Source of the DNA: Vibrio sp. S17_S38
Lineage (GTDB): Bacteria; Pseudomonadota; Gammaproteobacteria; Enterobacterales; Vibrionaceae
DNA length: 64,000 nucleotides
Direction: 5' to 3'
Assembly: GCF_014694375.1 (NCBI RefSeq)
Contig: NZ_JAAUWW010000016.1
Coordinates: 30,342 to 94,341, forward strand
Numbering within the stretch: the stretch's first letter is position 1; each line of letters starts with the position of its first letter. The translations under genes were made by a program, and so were the position numbers. The notes beneath the pieces are model-generated. The model saw nothing but the letters and a program-made list of their open reading frames with translations, ran no database searches and had not been told where the DNA came from. Positions 19,374 to 29,141 of the stretch are shown in pieces.

Positions 19374-20711
19374 ATGAATAATCAAAATAAGATAAAAGCA
19401 TCCACGGTTGCTTTATTTCTATCGAGTCTAGTGTCGTATTCGTCATCAGCGAATGATGATCCAAAACCTAGATTATCTAAACCAATTGTTGCTGGATATT
19501 TTGCTGATTGGCAATATGAGAATAAGCAACATCCTTATACCGTCAAAGATATCCCCGCGGATAAACTCACTCATATTATTTATGCTTTTTTATCTATGTG
19601 TGGACCTCATACTGGTGCAGGGGAAAAAGTAATCAAACAAGTCGAACAACAATGTAAGGGGAAAGATCCTTATACCGCGATTATTATCGATCAGAAAGCG
19701 GCGTTAGAAGTCGATTTTGGCAAAGTCGATGTCGATGTGAATTATAAAGGACACTTTGCGCAACTTGCCCAATTGAAAAAAGATCACCCTAGCATCACTA
19801 TTTTGCCATCATTTGGTGGATGGACAATGTCGGAACCATTCCATGCAATGGCCAAAGATAAAAAATCAATGGACCATTTCGCCAAAACGGCGGTAGAGCT
19901 TATTGCGAAATATGACTTTTTTGGTGGCATTGATTTGGATTGGGAATATCCTGGTGGCGGTGGCCTAACTACTTCGCCTTGGGATGAAAAAGGCAAGTTA
20001 ACCGATGAACAAAAAGTACAAGAAAAAGAAGCATTTACTTATTTAGTCAAAACGATTCGTCATGATTTAGATCAATTACAAGAGCGAACTAACCGAAAGT
20101 ATGAGTTGTCTTCTGCGGTTGGAGTTGGCCCTAAAGCATCACAAATAGATTGGAAGTCAGCTGCGCCGTATTTGAGTAACATGTTTGCAATGACATATGA
20201 TTTCTTAGGCGGTTGGGGGCAGCAAACGGGACACTTGACCAATTTACATGCGACTGACCGTAGTTGGTGGGGAATGGGCGCAGATGTTTTTCTTGAGCAA
20301 ATGTTAAAACTCGGTATCCCTGCGGATAAATTGGTAATGGGGGCTGCTTTTTATGGACGAGGCTGGGAAGGTACGAAAGATTTTGATGGTAAATTACCTA
20401 TGGGAGATTTAACGTCAGACAAAGGTGCAAGCTTTGGTACCGGTGAACCGGGCTATTTTATGTATTGGGATCTCATGGAAAATTACGGTAAAAAACAAGG
20501 TTATCAATATGGTTATGATGCACAATCAGAAGCCCCATTTTTGTGGAATCCAGATAAAAAAGTATTCATTTCTTTTGATGATGAGCGTTCGATTAAAGCC
20601 AAAACTCAATGGGTGGAGGAAAAAGGTTTAGCGGGTATTTTTGCTTGGGAGCTCACGGGTGATACGGCAGACAATAAATTAGTCGAAGCGATGAGTGAAG
20701 GTATGAAATAA
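19374..20711 (+). CDS. Secreted GH18 chitinase
   Basis: 445 residues. An N-terminal signal region ends around SSSANDD. A GH18 TIM barrel follows, with the catalytic DxDxE motif as DLDWE (D187, D189, E191), plus SFGGW and the late MTYDFLGGWG loop. It cleaves chitin with retention through substrate assistance. The residue just before the motif's glycine is Gly in place of the usual Asp (GGIDLDWE rather than DGIDIDWE), while the three catalytic acids are intact. No carbohydrate-binding module is attached. GGGAGAAGG is a strong ribosome site. Monocistronic; it ends in a hairpin. Confidence 0.9.
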   Translation: MNNQNKIKASTVALFLSSLVSYSSSANDDPKPRLSKPIVAGYFADWQYENKQHPYTVKDIPADKLTHIIYAFLSMCGPHTGAGEKVIKQVEQQCKGKDPYTAIIIDQKAALEVDFGKVDVDVNYKGHFAQLAQLKKDHPSITILPSFGGWTMSEPFHAMAKDKKSMDHFAKTAVELIAKYDFFGGIDLDWEYPGGGGLTTSPWDEKGKLTDEQKVQEKEAFTYLVKTIRHDLDQLQERTNRKYELSSAVGVGPKASQIDWKSAAPYLSNMFAMTYDFLGGWGQQTGHLTNLHATDRSWWGMGADVFLEQMLKLGIPADKLVMGAAFYGRGWEGTKDFDGKLPMGDLTSDKGASFGTGEPGYFMYWDLMENYGKKQGYQYGYDAQSEAPFLWNPDKKVFISFDDERSIKAKTQWVEEKGLAGIFAWELTGDTADNKLVEAMSEGMK

Positions 20712-20748
20712 AGCGCTTAGATGAGATAAATCGATTAATAGAGACGAC

Positions 20749-20793
20749 GGCACAATATACCTGTTTACAAAAATTAGGGATATTGTGCCTTTG
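20749..20793 (+). terminator. Hairpin after the chitinase gene
   Basis: GGCACAATAT (20749-20758) pairs with ATATTGTGCC (20780-20789), with a 21-base loop and a weak T run. Confidence 0.5.
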
Positions 20794-20814
20794 TGTTAAA
20801 TTTAGTCTGTAGTG

Positions 20815-21363
20815 TTATTCGATGGCATTTATTGCGCTTGGCTTATCTTGCTGACCTATATAATCGCGTTGTAGCATATACATTCGAATTGCATTTCTGT
20901 ATTGACCATTCATAAAGAACTCTTCAATTAACAGTCCTTCACGTTTAAAACCAAAGCTCTCATATAGATAGACGGCTTTTTCATTTTCATCAGAAACTTG
21001 CAGATACAATTTATTGATGTTTAGAATTTTAAACGCATAGTTAACCGCACGGTCGATAATAGAACGAGCATAACGTCTACCTTGAAAGTGAGGTGCAATA
21101 ATAATCTGAAATTCTGCGGTTCTATGAATGTAGTTAATTTCAACTAATTCAACTAGACCAACATGTTCTTTGTCACCATTTTCTACAATGAAGCGTCGCT
21201 CATTTAAATCATGAATATGCTTTGTATAAAGGCTTTCAAGCTCCATGAAGGATTCATAAGGTTCTTCAAACCAATACGACATGACGCTGCGATTATTATT
21301 TAAACTGTGGATGAATCGAAGGTCATCTTTTTCTAGTGCGCGAATACGAATAGTGTCCGACAT
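20815..21363 (-). CDS. speG: Spermidine N1-acetyltransferase
   Basis: 182 residues, GNAT fold, recognised as SpeG by [20 protein letters not shown] at the N terminus and by the acetyl-CoA loop QGRRYARSI. It acetylates spermidine and spermine to limit polyamine excess. The start at 21363 ([11 protein letters not shown]) is preferred to the open frame at 21390, since family members begin there and AAAGAGC precedes it. Confidence 0.9.
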   Translation of the reverse strand: MSDTIRIRALEKDDLRFIHSLNNNRSVMSYWFEEPYESFMELESLYTKHIHDLNERRFIVENGDKEHVGLVELVEINYIHRTAEFQIIIAPHFQGRRYARSIIDRAVNYAFKILNINKLYLQVSDENEKAVYLYESFGFKREGLLIEEFFMNGQYRNAIRMYMLQRDYIGQQDKPSAINAIE

Positions 21364-21575
21364 ATTTTGCTCTTTATTCTGAAATAACAAATGATTAAAC
21401 CCAATTTAATTGAGTTCTCTTTGGAGTATAGAGGATATTGAAAGTGGTGAAGAGTGAAATTTTTCGAACGAGACGATAAGAAATAATACTTAAAAATTGT
21501 GACGCTGTCACAACCTTGATGGTAAGTAGTTTACAGTGTAAATTAGGAGTAGGTTCAATTTTAATATGAAACTAA

Positions 21576-21622
21576 GATAAAACCCAGAAATTGATTTAAT
21601 TGAATAATTTCTGGGTTTTATC
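21576..21622 (-). terminator. Terminator of the fructose-type PTS gene
   Basis: AAAACCCAGAAATT (21579-21592) pairs with AATTTCTGGGTTTT (21606-21619). Located just past the PTS stop codon, with a T run on minus. Confidence 0.75.
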
Positions 21623-21642
21623 TTTAAATCAATGAATTACGT

Positions 21643-23547
21643 TTAAATAGGTAATGGAGAGCCTGATGTCTCGGTCAATTTAGAACGTATTAATTCTTCT
21701 GGTGCGTTCATTGCGTGTTTGGTATGAGTGTCAACAATATTCATTCCGGTAAAGCGCTGAGGATCCTTGATAGCGACATCATGAGCAAATATTACGAATT
21801 CAGCATTAGCAATATCTTTTGGTGTTATACGATTTACTATACCGTTAGCGCCTTGGGTCTCTACTTTTATTTTTACGCCCATCTTCGCTGCTGCTTTTTC
21901 TAGGCTTCTAGCGGCTAAAAAGGTGTGAGCTACACCAGATGGACAAGCGGTAATTGCGAGAACTTGGGCGATGCCTTCTTCTGAAATAGACTCAACAGGA
22001 GAAGTATCCACCTCTGTAGAATCATCTTCGGTGACTGGTTTTTTCAAGAAGTTAACGATAACTGCCGTTGTAATAGCACCGGCGATAGTACCAATAATAT
22101 AGCCAATTTTTCCGTCAACAACAGGAAGAACAATCCAGCCGCCCCAAGGCGCGTGGTTAATTACGTTCATCATAAAACCTACGATGTTACCAACCATACC
22201 ACCAACGACGATAGCGGGAATTACGCGGATAGGATCGGCAGCAGCAAAAGGGATGGCTCCTTCCGTTATACCAATCATTCCCATAATGGCTGCGGCTTTA
22301 CCTGCTTCACGTTCTTCTCTTTTATAGCGTTTTGGAGAAAGGAAAGTTGCTAACGCCATTCCAAGTGGTGGAACACAAATCGCAATGCCAACGCCACCCA
22401 TTAACCAAGGTTGAGAATCTACTTGTGTTTGAGCAAATAGAGTTGCTACTTTGTTGATAGGACCGCCCATATCAAAGGCTGTCATACCACCTAATATTGC
22501 GCCAAGCATCACTTTGCCACTGCCCGCCATGCTTGCTAACCAATGGTTCATGGCTGCCATCATTCCGGCAATAGGTTCACCAATAACCCACATAACAATA
22601 CTACATGTGATTAATGTGCCGATGAGAGGATAAATGAAGATGGAGCCAAGTGAAGCCATGCTGTCTGGGAATTTAATTCGCTTAAGCTGTAAGACAATAA
22701 AGCCTGCTAAGAATCCAACAACAATCGCACCTAGGAAACCAGTATTATACTGTTGCACTGCAATCCAAGAGCCAATCATGCCAGGCGCAAGCCCCGGTTT
22801 ATCAGCAATAGAATAGGCAATGTAGCCACCGAGCACAGCTGTAAATAGTGTCAAACCGGCAATGCCCATGGTCGCAATATCTTTTAATATACCGCTTTCA
22901 GGTACTGCGCCTTTACCGGAAATCATGACCGAAAGGGAAAGCAATACACCACCAGCCACAATAAATGGGATCATATGTGATGTGCCGAACAATAGATGCT
23001 GCTTCATACGAGAGAGAGTGGCTTTCCATGCAGAGGGTTGTTCTTTCTCGGATAAGTTCATTTGAGTTTGCTTTGCTAGACTGGAGATGGAAGGTTTGTT
23101 GTCTTCTTCACCAATTAATAATTTTACTACTTCGTCACGGCTAGTGGCCGATCTAAGTGAATCTAAGAACCCATCTTCTATTATTTTACTGGAAATTTGT
23201 GCTAATGCTTCAATATGGTGATTATCACCACCGGCTGGCGAGGCAAGCATGAAGAAAATATTCGATAACTCACCATCGTCTGCACCATACTCAATTCCAG
23301 TGCGGTGAATACCGACGGCAAAAGCTGGCTTGATAACAGATGCACTTTTTGCATGTGGTATTGCAATGCCATCTTCAAAACCTGTCGAGCCCAATTTTTC
23401 TCTCGCCCACACGTCTTTTAAATAGTCATCTTTATTTGAAATACACTGATTCTCTTTCAGAATTTCAGCCATTTCATTGAGTAAATCTTGCTTGTTATTG
23501 GACTTTAAATCCAAGCAAACTAGGTCTTTATTGATAAGTGAGTGCAT
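21643..23547 (-). CDS. PTS fructose-family permease, fused IIA-IIC-IIB
   Basis: 634 residues in the order EIIA (1-150, phospho-His65 in GIAIPHAKS), EIIC with eight to ten membrane segments (about 185-500), and EIIB (C-terminal, phospho-Cys in ITACPSGVAHT). It takes up and phosphorylates a fructose-type sugar at the inner membrane. The A-C-B order differs from classical FruA (B-B-C), so the substrate may be fructose, mannose or another hexose. No kinase or regulator gene sits beside it, and it has its own terminator. Confidence 0.88.
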   Translation of the reverse strand: MHSLINKDLVCLDLKSNNKQDLLNEMAEILKENQCISNKDDYLKDVWAREKLGSTGFEDGIAIPHAKSASVIKPAFAVGIHRTGIEYGADDGELSNIFFMLASPAGGDNHHIEALAQISSKIIEDGFLDSLRSATSRDEVVKLLIGEEDNKPSISSLAKQTQMNLSEKEQPSAWKATLSRMKQHLLFGTSHMIPFIVAGGVLLSLSVMISGKGAVPESGILKDIATMGIAGLTLFTAVLGGYIAYSIADKPGLAPGMIGSWIAVQQYNTGFLGAIVVGFLAGFIVLQLKRIKFPDSMASLGSIFIYPLIGTLITCSIVMWVIGEPIAGMMAAMNHWLASMAGSGKVMLGAILGGMTAFDMGGPINKVATLFAQTQVDSQPWLMGGVGIAICVPPLGMALATFLSPKRYKREEREAGKAAAIMGMIGITEGAIPFAAADPIRVIPAIVVGGMVGNIVGFMMNVINHAPWGGWIVLPVVDGKIGYIIGTIAGAITTAVIVNFLKKPVTEDDSTEVDTSPVESISEEGIAQVLAITACPSGVAHTFLAARSLEKAAAKMGVKIKVETQGANGIVNRITPKDIANAEFVIFAHDVAIKDPQRFTGMNIVDTHTKHAMNAPEELIRSKLTETSGSPLPI

Positions 23548-23698
23548 GATATTTCTCGTCTTAATGTAATTATGAGAAAAATCATAGCACTCACAAAAAG
23601 TGTGTGTAATTGTAAATAAAATGCATTTACTGGATTATTGTAACCATTTAATTAAAGTGTGATCTCAAGCGCTAGTTACTCATTTATAAGCTAATTGC

Positions 23699-25051
23699 TT
23701 ATTTATAAATAGGCAGCTGGCTTAAATCGTTCAACATGCTATCAAGTTGGTTGAATATACGCTCCCCATCAACGCCGATGCCATTATGCTCATATTCATT
23801 GGTCATCCATGCTTTGCTGTAGGGTATTTTACCTAATGTGTCACGTGAGTAATCAAACTCAACATACATGTCGTCTACATACACTGCACAAGCAATAGGC
23901 ACTTTATTCAGCGATAATACTTCTGGATTATAAAGCGTTGGCCAATCCGACTTTTCTGCTATTAATTGCGCCGCTTGCTGGAGTGGCTTCAAGCATTCCA
24001 TTTGCTCAAACATCCATGGAAATACCATTTCTCCTGTAAATAAGAATGGTTGTCCTTTTTGATAATTGAATTCTGGATATTGTTGACGTACTCGATGCGC
24101 AGACCAAAGTGAGGCTGTGTCATTGTTAGTGTTTTTGGCAAAAGGCTGACAGTAAATTGATTCGTGTAAAATCGCATAAATAGGGTTGGTTTGATAAGCC
24201 TGTTCAGCCAACATAGCATTTAAGAACTCGTAACTTAGATCTAGTTTTCCATTTACTTCAATAAAGGCGCGTTCTAGCAGATAATACATAGGCAATGTTG
24301 CGTCGCTACGACCAAAATTAATGCCTATCAGTTGGAATTGTTCAACCGTAAAGCGCTGTCCATTCGGCAGAGTAATATAGTTATCGAGTAAATGGTCGGC
24401 AATACGCTGACACAAAGGCTGAGCTTGTGGAAATTGTTGAAAGAAAGCTTGGTTCTTTTGTTTCACTCGTTGATAAGTAGCTTGATAGACCGTATCGGCA
24501 TGCTGAGTAATGGAGGGAACGCCTCCAGTAATGTGTGAACGCGTTAAGCTATCAGGAAATAAGGATAGGTAGGTGAGAGAGCAAAAGCCCCCAAAGCTTT
24601 GGCCTAAAATTGCCCATTTTTTTATGTTGAATTGAGTGCGAATAGCTTCCGCATCGTTGACAATATTGTCGGCGCGAAAATGAGTTAAATAATCACATTG
24701 TTGTTGCGGCGTTTTTTCTGCCAAAGTTTGATGCGTAATAGGCGTACTTAGCCCTGTACCGCGTTGGTCAAGTAATAGCACTCGATACTGTTGTAATGCA
24801 GCTTTTAACCAACCAGATTGACCGCTGGTACGAGGGGACGGAAAACCTGGTCCACCTTGAAAATAAACTAACCATGGCAAGTCATTGGTTTTATTTCCTA
24901 ATAATCGTAGTTCACGAGCATAGATTTGAATCGTTTCACCATCGGTATTCTTATAGTTTAATGGCAAGGTAAATAGGTGAGATTGGTAATGGACACCTTG
25001 ATCAATAAAAGAGGATAAAATTTCAGAAGGATATGGCACGACGAACTCCAA
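23699..25051 (-). CDS. Alpha/beta-hydrolase, proline iminopeptidase-like
   Basis: 450 residues. The oxyanion region is FQGGPGFPSP, LLLDQRGTG is a conserved turn, and GQSFGGF is the nucleophile elbow. These are typical of S33 prolyl aminopeptidases, which release N-terminal proline from peptides in the cytoplasm. The acid and histidine are expected near VYVDDMYVEFDY and EYEHNGIGVDG. The start appears to be a TTG at 25051 with no good ribosome site, so it is uncertain. Monocistronic and divergent from lplA. Confidence 0.85.
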   Translation of the reverse strand: MEFVVPYPSEILSSFIDQGVHYQSHLFTLPLNYKNTDGETIQIYARELRLLGNKTNDLPWLVYFQGGPGFPSPRTSGQSGWLKAALQQYRVLLLDQRGTGLSTPITHQTLAEKTPQQQCDYLTHFRADNIVNDAEAIRTQFNIKKWAILGQSFGGFCSLTYLSLFPDSLTRSHITGGVPSITQHADTVYQATYQRVKQKNQAFFQQFPQAQPLCQRIADHLLDNYITLPNGQRFTVEQFQLIGINFGRSDATLPMYYLLERAFIEVNGKLDLSYEFLNAMLAEQAYQTNPIYAILHESIYCQPFAKNTNNDTASLWSAHRVRQQYPEFNYQKGQPFLFTGEMVFPWMFEQMECLKPLQQAAQLIAEKSDWPTLYNPEVLSLNKVPIACAVYVDDMYVEFDYSRDTLGKIPYSKAWMTNEYEHNGIGVDGERIFNQLDSMLNDLSQLPIYK

Positions 25052-25212
25052 GTTAATGCATAGATAAACACGGTACTATATTAAATCAATAGAGCCCGGA
25101 AAATTTGAATCGTGAAAAGATAGATAAAAAGTGATAACTTCATCACTAATCGATTATGAATAAAAATTACCACTTCTGTTATCAACTTTAATCATCCATT
25201 AAGTAGGCTTGC

Positions 25213-26229
25213 ATGTCATCAATACGATTACTATTTTCAACGTCCACTGACCCACTATTTAATCTAGCAGTAGAAGATACTATTTTTCGTTCAATGTCAT
25301 CGACGCAGAAAGTTCTATTTTTATGGCAAAACGATAATACGGTGGTGATTGGTCGGGCGCAAAATCCTTGGAAAGAATGCAACACTCAGCGGATGGAGCA
25401 AGATGGTGTGACTTTAGCTAGGCGTCAGAGTGGGGGTGGTGCGGTATTTCATGATTTAGGCAATAGTAATTTTACCTTTATGGCAGGTAAGCCTGGTTAC
25501 GATAAAACCACTTCAACTCAAATCGTATTAGACGCACTAACTAAGTTAGGAATAGCTGGTAAGGCAACGGGACGTAATGACCTTGTTGTAGATACTCCAG
25601 AAGGAGAACGTAAGTTTTCTGGCTCTGCTTATCGAGAAACATTAGATCGTGGTTTTCATCACGGTACCATTTTATTGAATGCGGATATGAGTCGCTTAGC
25701 TAATTACCTCAACCCTGATCTTAAAAAACTGCAAGCCAAAGGGATTACTTCAGTTCGCTCGCGGGTGATCAATTTACAGCAGTTAGATGAATCCTTAACG
25801 CATGATAAATTATGTGATGCTATATCACAGGCTTTCTTTGATTATTATGGTGAAACCGTCGAACCTGAATTTATTTCACCAGATGTAATGCCTGATTTAC
25901 CTAATTTTGAGGCGACGTATAGCAAGCAGAAAGATTGGCATTGGAATTTTGGTAATACGCCAGAATTTAGTCATCGTATTGATGAGCGATTTACTTGGGG
26001 TGGAGTAGAAGTGCACTTCAATATCAAAAAAGCTTATATAGATGATGTGCAAATATTTACTGATAGCTTAGATCCTGCACCTTTAGAAGCGTTACAGTTA
26101 GCGATGAAGGGGCAAATGTATAACCAAGAAGGGATCAATGATGCTATTTATTCAGTAATAAATTTGTATCCCCAAAGTGTTAAAGAAATGGATCAGGTTA
26201 AAAACTGGTTGTTGATCCAGTTAGCGTAG
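25213..26229 (+). CDS. lplA: Lipoate-protein ligase A
   Basis: 338 residues. Activates lipoate with ATP and attaches it to lipoyl domains of 2-oxoacid dehydrogenases and GcvH. The signature [16 protein letters not shown] is at residues 69-84, followed by [20 protein letters not shown] (in part the lipoate and AMP pocket). The C-terminal accessory domain is present (about residues 250-338). The start at 25213 has TAGG upstream and leads directly into the family sequence. Confidence 0.95.
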   Translation: MSSIRLLFSTSTDPLFNLAVEDTIFRSMSSTQKVLFLWQNDNTVVIGRAQNPWKECNTQRMEQDGVTLARRQSGGGAVFHDLGNSNFTFMAGKPGYDKTTSTQIVLDALTKLGIAGKATGRNDLVVDTPEGERKFSGSAYRETLDRGFHHGTILLNADMSRLANYLNPDLKKLQAKGITSVRSRVINLQQLDESLTHDKLCDAISQAFFDYYGETVEPEFISPDVMPDLPNFEATYSKQKDWHWNFGNTPEFSHRIDERFTWGGVEVHFNIKKAYIDDVQIFTDSLDPAPLEALQLAMKGQMYNQEGINDAIYSVINLYPQSVKEMDQVKNWLLIQLA

Positions 26230-26439
26230 TATGGTGAATACGGATTTCTCCTACGCATGTACTTAAGTGAAATTTTTGTTGATTGTATTTTTCAGTTCAA
26301 TTTCAATGACATCGTTTCTTTTAGAACAATCTGTAAGTAGATAGACTAGATATAAACAGGTTATGCAGTTTTAAATTGTTTGTTTTTCAATCTGTTAATG
26401 AATTAATGTGAATTATTTTTAATTTTTTAACGAAAGGGG

Positions 26440-26656
26440 TGTACATCTGAATTAAATCGGGTATTATCTACCTCGCTCTAAAGAGTTATTAATTGCAACA
26501 AAGTAAAAGTAGAATCCTTAGATAAATTTCGTAACTGTTTTTGTCCTCTGTATTTCCCTTAGCTTCAAAATTAATAACATGCTTTAAAGTGCACCGTAAT
26601 GTTACGGTATTTTCATAAATTGCATGTAATGCATATAAAAATATAAGGGACATAAT
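26440..26656 (+). promoter_or_regulatory. Candidate promoter and long leader of the cold-shock gene
   Basis: TGTACA (26440-26445), 16 bases, then TATTAT (26462-26467) could be the promoter, leaving a leader of nearly 190 bases before the ATG. Long structured leaders that refold at low temperature are the norm for csp genes. The remainder of the 26230-26656 gap shows no gene. No exact E. coli-type cold box was found. Confidence 0.4.
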
Positions 26657-26866
26657 ATGTCTAAAACAACTGGTATCGTTAAATGGTTTAACGAAGAAAA
26701 AGGTTTCGGCTTCATTACTCAAGACAACGGTGGTGCTGATGTATTCGTACATTTCCGTGCAATCGCTTCTGAGGGTTTCAAAACTCTTGCTGAAGGCCAA
26801 AAAGTGTCTTTTGAAGTAGAGCAAGGCCAAAAAGGTCTTCAAGCTGCGAACGTAGTTCCTGCTTAA
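26657..26866 (+). CDS. Cold-shock protein, CspA family
   Basis: 69 residues, single cold-shock domain. RNP1 is KGFGFITQ and RNP2 is DVFVHFRAI. It binds single-stranded RNA and DNA as an RNA chaperone. AAGGGA is the ribosome site, and a terminator follows 48 bases after the stop. The paralogue (CspA, C, D or E type) cannot be told from the sequence alone; the long leader favours a cold-induced copy. Confidence 0.95.
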
Positions 26867-26913
26867 TAATTGATTTTTTAGCTATTGGTTTAATCCAAAG
26901 CTGAAAGATATAT

Positions 26914-26942
26914 AAGCGCTGACCTCGGTCAGCGTTTGTTTC
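26914..26942 (+). terminator. Terminator of the cold-shock gene
   Basis: AAGCGCTGACC / GGTCAGCGTTT with a TC loop, followed by a short T-rich tract. Confidence 0.75.
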
Positions 26943-27292
26943 ATTTGAAGACTAGTAAATTTTCTTACCAATAGTAGTGGTTTGAAATAAAAAGTAATAA
27001 GAATAAGCCAAGATAATCAATTTATAATCTTCAATAAATAATTTGAAGAGAATGTGAAAAATTAAAACATCTCAAGCATCTGCTTTATCGTAAATGTCTC
27101 ATGTTGTATTCGGTTCACTAAGCTTTCCTCGACAAACCCACATAAGTGTTCCTCGACCTCAGCTCAAAAAGATAAATTCTGCTTATCCCGGCTTAATCAT
27201 AGGGTCTCCATATTTGGTGGGTGATTGTGTATGCACATCATCAAAACACCGATTGGATCAGACCATTATAATTAAAATAAAAAGGATAAATT

Positions 27293-27364
27293 ATGTCTCG
27301 TTCAAGCGGCAGAAAGCGTTTTTGGTTCCAACACAAACGCGATCAATCTCAAGTAAGTAAATAA
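27293..27364 (+). CDS. Putative 23-residue basic small protein
   Basis: A short frame beginning MSRSSGRKRFWFQHKR and ending in SQVSK. It has a near-ideal ribosome site (AAAAAGGATAAATT before the ATG) and its own terminator 58 bases after the stop, so it looks like a complete, expressed small gene. The product has seven lysine or arginine residues in 23 and an FWF patch, suggesting nucleic-acid, membrane or ribosome contact. No family recognised. It could also be a leader peptide for aroG, but the terminator and the 326-base gap argue for an independent unit. Nothing else convincing lies in 26943-27292. Confidence 0.55.
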   Translation: MSRSSGRKRFWFQHKRDQSQVSK

Positions 27365-27421
27365 CCTACACTTGGATTAAACAGTACCGATTATAGGTAC
27401 ACTCTTCTTTTGAAGAAAATA

Positions 27422-27458
27422 GAGCACATCATTTTTATGGTGTGCTTTTTTGTTTTTT
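27422..27458 (+). terminator. Terminator after the 23-residue ORF
   Basis: AGCACATCAT / ATGGTGTGCT with a TTTT loop, followed by TTTTTGTTTTTT. Confidence 0.8.
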
Positions 27459-27625
27459 AATAAGCATATTTGTAAATATTTAGCGCTATTTTTTACTTCG
27501 GATCGATCGCCTACGTGCAACAGATCACATTTAATTCATAGATTTCCGTAATTAATGATTGAAGTTCTCATTTTGTAAGGATAAGTTAAGTCAAGAATGA
27601 TAAAAATAGCGATTAACGTTTTAGT

Positions 27626-27643
27626 TGTAATTTTATTTTTACC
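27626..27643 (+). promoter_or_regulatory. TyrR-box-like operator upstream of aroG
   Basis: TGTAATTTTATTTTTACC matches the TyrR box TGTAAA-N6-TTTACA with two mismatches and exact spacing, 48 bases before the aroG start. TyrR represses DAHP synthase genes in response to aromatic amino acids. Confidence 0.5.
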
Positions 27644-27690
27644 ATTATAAACAGTTGGTTGCGAAATAATATGCACAGGATGAAGTAGTT

Positions 27691-28746
27691 ATGTACCAAA
27701 TTGATGATGTAAGAATTAAAAATGTAAAAGAATTATTACCACCTGTTGCTGTGCTTGAAAAGTTTCCAGCGACGGAAACCGCGAGTACAACGACATTTGA
27801 ATCACGTAGCGCTATTCATAATATCCTTGAAGATAAAGATGACCGTTTATTAGTCGTGATCGGTCCTTGTTCTATTCATGATACTGAAGCAGCATTAGAA
27901 TATGGTAAACGCCTTGCTGTATTACGTGAAGAGCTGAAAGGCAACCTTGAAGTGGTCATGCGTGTTTACTTTGAAAAACCGCGTACAACAGTTGGTTGGA
28001 AAGGGTTGATCAATGACCCATATCTTGATGATACATACCAATTAAACGATGGCGTACGCATTGGACGTAAATTGTTGTTGGATTTAACTGATGCAGGCAT
28101 GCCAACCGCAAGTGAATTTTTAGATATGATCACGCCACAGTACATGGGGGATTTGATCAGCTGGGGCGCGATTGGTGCGCGTACTACTGAATCCCAAGTT
28201 CACCGTGAATTAGCCTCAGGCCTTTCTTGCCCAGTAGGGTTCAAAAATGGTACTGACGGCAATATTAAAATCGCGACTGATGCTTGCAGCTCTGCGGGTG
28301 CTTCTCACCATTTCTTATCGGTGACTAAATACGGTCATTCAGCCATTATTGAAACTGCAGGTAACCCTGATTGTCACATTATTTTACGTGGTGGCAAAGA
28401 GCCTAACTACAGCGCAGAACATGTGGCAGCGGTTAAAGCTGAATTAGCAGGACAAGGTTTGCGTCAGAAAGTGATGATCGATTTTAGCCATGCAAATAGC
28501 TCCAAGCAGTTCCAACGCCAAATGGTGGTAGCTGATGATGTCTGTGCGCAATTAAAATCGGGTGAAGACGCTATTTTTGGCGTAATGATCGAAAGCCATA
28601 TCAACGAAGGTCGTCAAGACTTAGTCGATGGTAAAGTCGAAAATTACGGTCAAAGTATTACCGATGCCTGTATTGGTTGGGATGATACCGAAAAAGTTTT
28701 ACGTCAGCTGTCTGATGCTGTCACTGCTCGCCGAGCATCTAAATAA
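27691..28746 (+). CDS. aroG: 3-deoxy-7-phosphoheptulonate (DAHP) synthase
   Basis: 351 residues, class I DAHP synthase, which joins phosphoenolpyruvate and erythrose-4-phosphate as the first step of aromatic biosynthesis. Conserved parts are VIGPCSIHD, MRVYFEKPRTT, the substrate loop GARTTESQ and IDFSHANSSKQ. The N-terminal MYQIDDVRI and the length match the phenylalanine-sensitive AroG type more than AroF or AroH, but the feedback class is an inference. AGGATGAAG precedes the ATG, and a strong terminator follows. Confidence 0.93.
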   Translation: MYQIDDVRIKNVKELLPPVAVLEKFPATETASTTTFESRSAIHNILEDKDDRLLVVIGPCSIHDTEAALEYGKRLAVLREELKGNLEVVMRVYFEKPRTTVGWKGLINDPYLDDTYQLNDGVRIGRKLLLDLTDAGMPTASEFLDMITPQYMGDLISWGAIGARTTESQVHRELASGLSCPVGFKNGTDGNIKIATDACSSAGASHHFLSVTKYGHSAIIETAGNPDCHIILRGGKEPNYSAEHVAAVKAELAGQGLRQKVMIDFSHANSSKQFQRQMVVADDVCAQLKSGEDAIFGVMIESHINEGRQDLVDGKVENYGQSITDACIGWDDTEKVLRQLSDAVTARRASK

Positions 28747-28811
28747 TTTTATTTGAAGGCTTATTTCCCAAGGTGTGATAAATACCAGTAAGCCATTACA
28801 GTGAATATGAA

Positions 28812-28860
28812 CAAAGCCTAATGACATCCTTTCTCAATGGATCATTAGGCTTTTTTTGTT
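28812..28860 (+). terminator. Terminator of aroG
   Basis: AAGCCTAATGA / TCATTAGGCTT stem followed by seven T residues. Confidence 0.85.
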
Positions 28861-28890
28861 TAATTATTATCAATTTATTCGATTATTTTC

Positions 28891-28916
28891 ATAGACAGTA
28901 TAAATAATACGTCTAT
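28891..28916. promoter_or_regulatory. Inverted repeat upstream of phnC
   Basis: ATAGAC-A-GTAT and ATAC-G-TCTAT face each other around a five-base centre. It could be a regulator site (PhnF-like proteins favour GTCTA half-sites), but no experiment or second copy supports this. Confidence 0.3.
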
Positions 28917-28996
28917 CTATTTTGATGTTTAAATTCATCCTTTTCCACCCACTTGTCTGTATTTCATCTACTTCTTTCACTTCAATTATTTCAATG

Positions 28997-29025
28997 TGTT
29001 CATTTTTTTGTATTCAAATTGTCAC
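28997..29025 (+). promoter_or_regulatory. Pho-box-like direct repeats upstream of phnC
   Basis: Three seven-base units TGTTCAT, TTGTATT and TTGTCAC are separated by four bases each, giving the 11-base period of PhoB sites (CTGTCAT consensus). The match is imperfect and AT-rich. The position, about 117 bases before phnC, is sensible for phosphate-starvation control. Confidence 0.4.
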
Positions 29026-29141
29026 ACTTATTCGTCTTAATGCTTACTAACTAAGTCACTTCAAAATGATGTTTGCGGTAAAAATAAAATAACATTGTGA
29101 GGTTTCTGATTATTCGATTTAGCATGAAGAAGAATTAAATT

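Noticed and set aside
26489..26842. 117-codon minus-strand frame over the cold-shock gene
   Set aside because: Antisense to a clear CspA ORF and its leader, with no ribosome site; composition follows the plus-strand gene.
27094..27360. 88-codon plus frame upstream of and overlapping the 23-residue gene
   Set aside because: Low-complexity, no ribosome site, different frame from the small gene, which has the better start and terminator.
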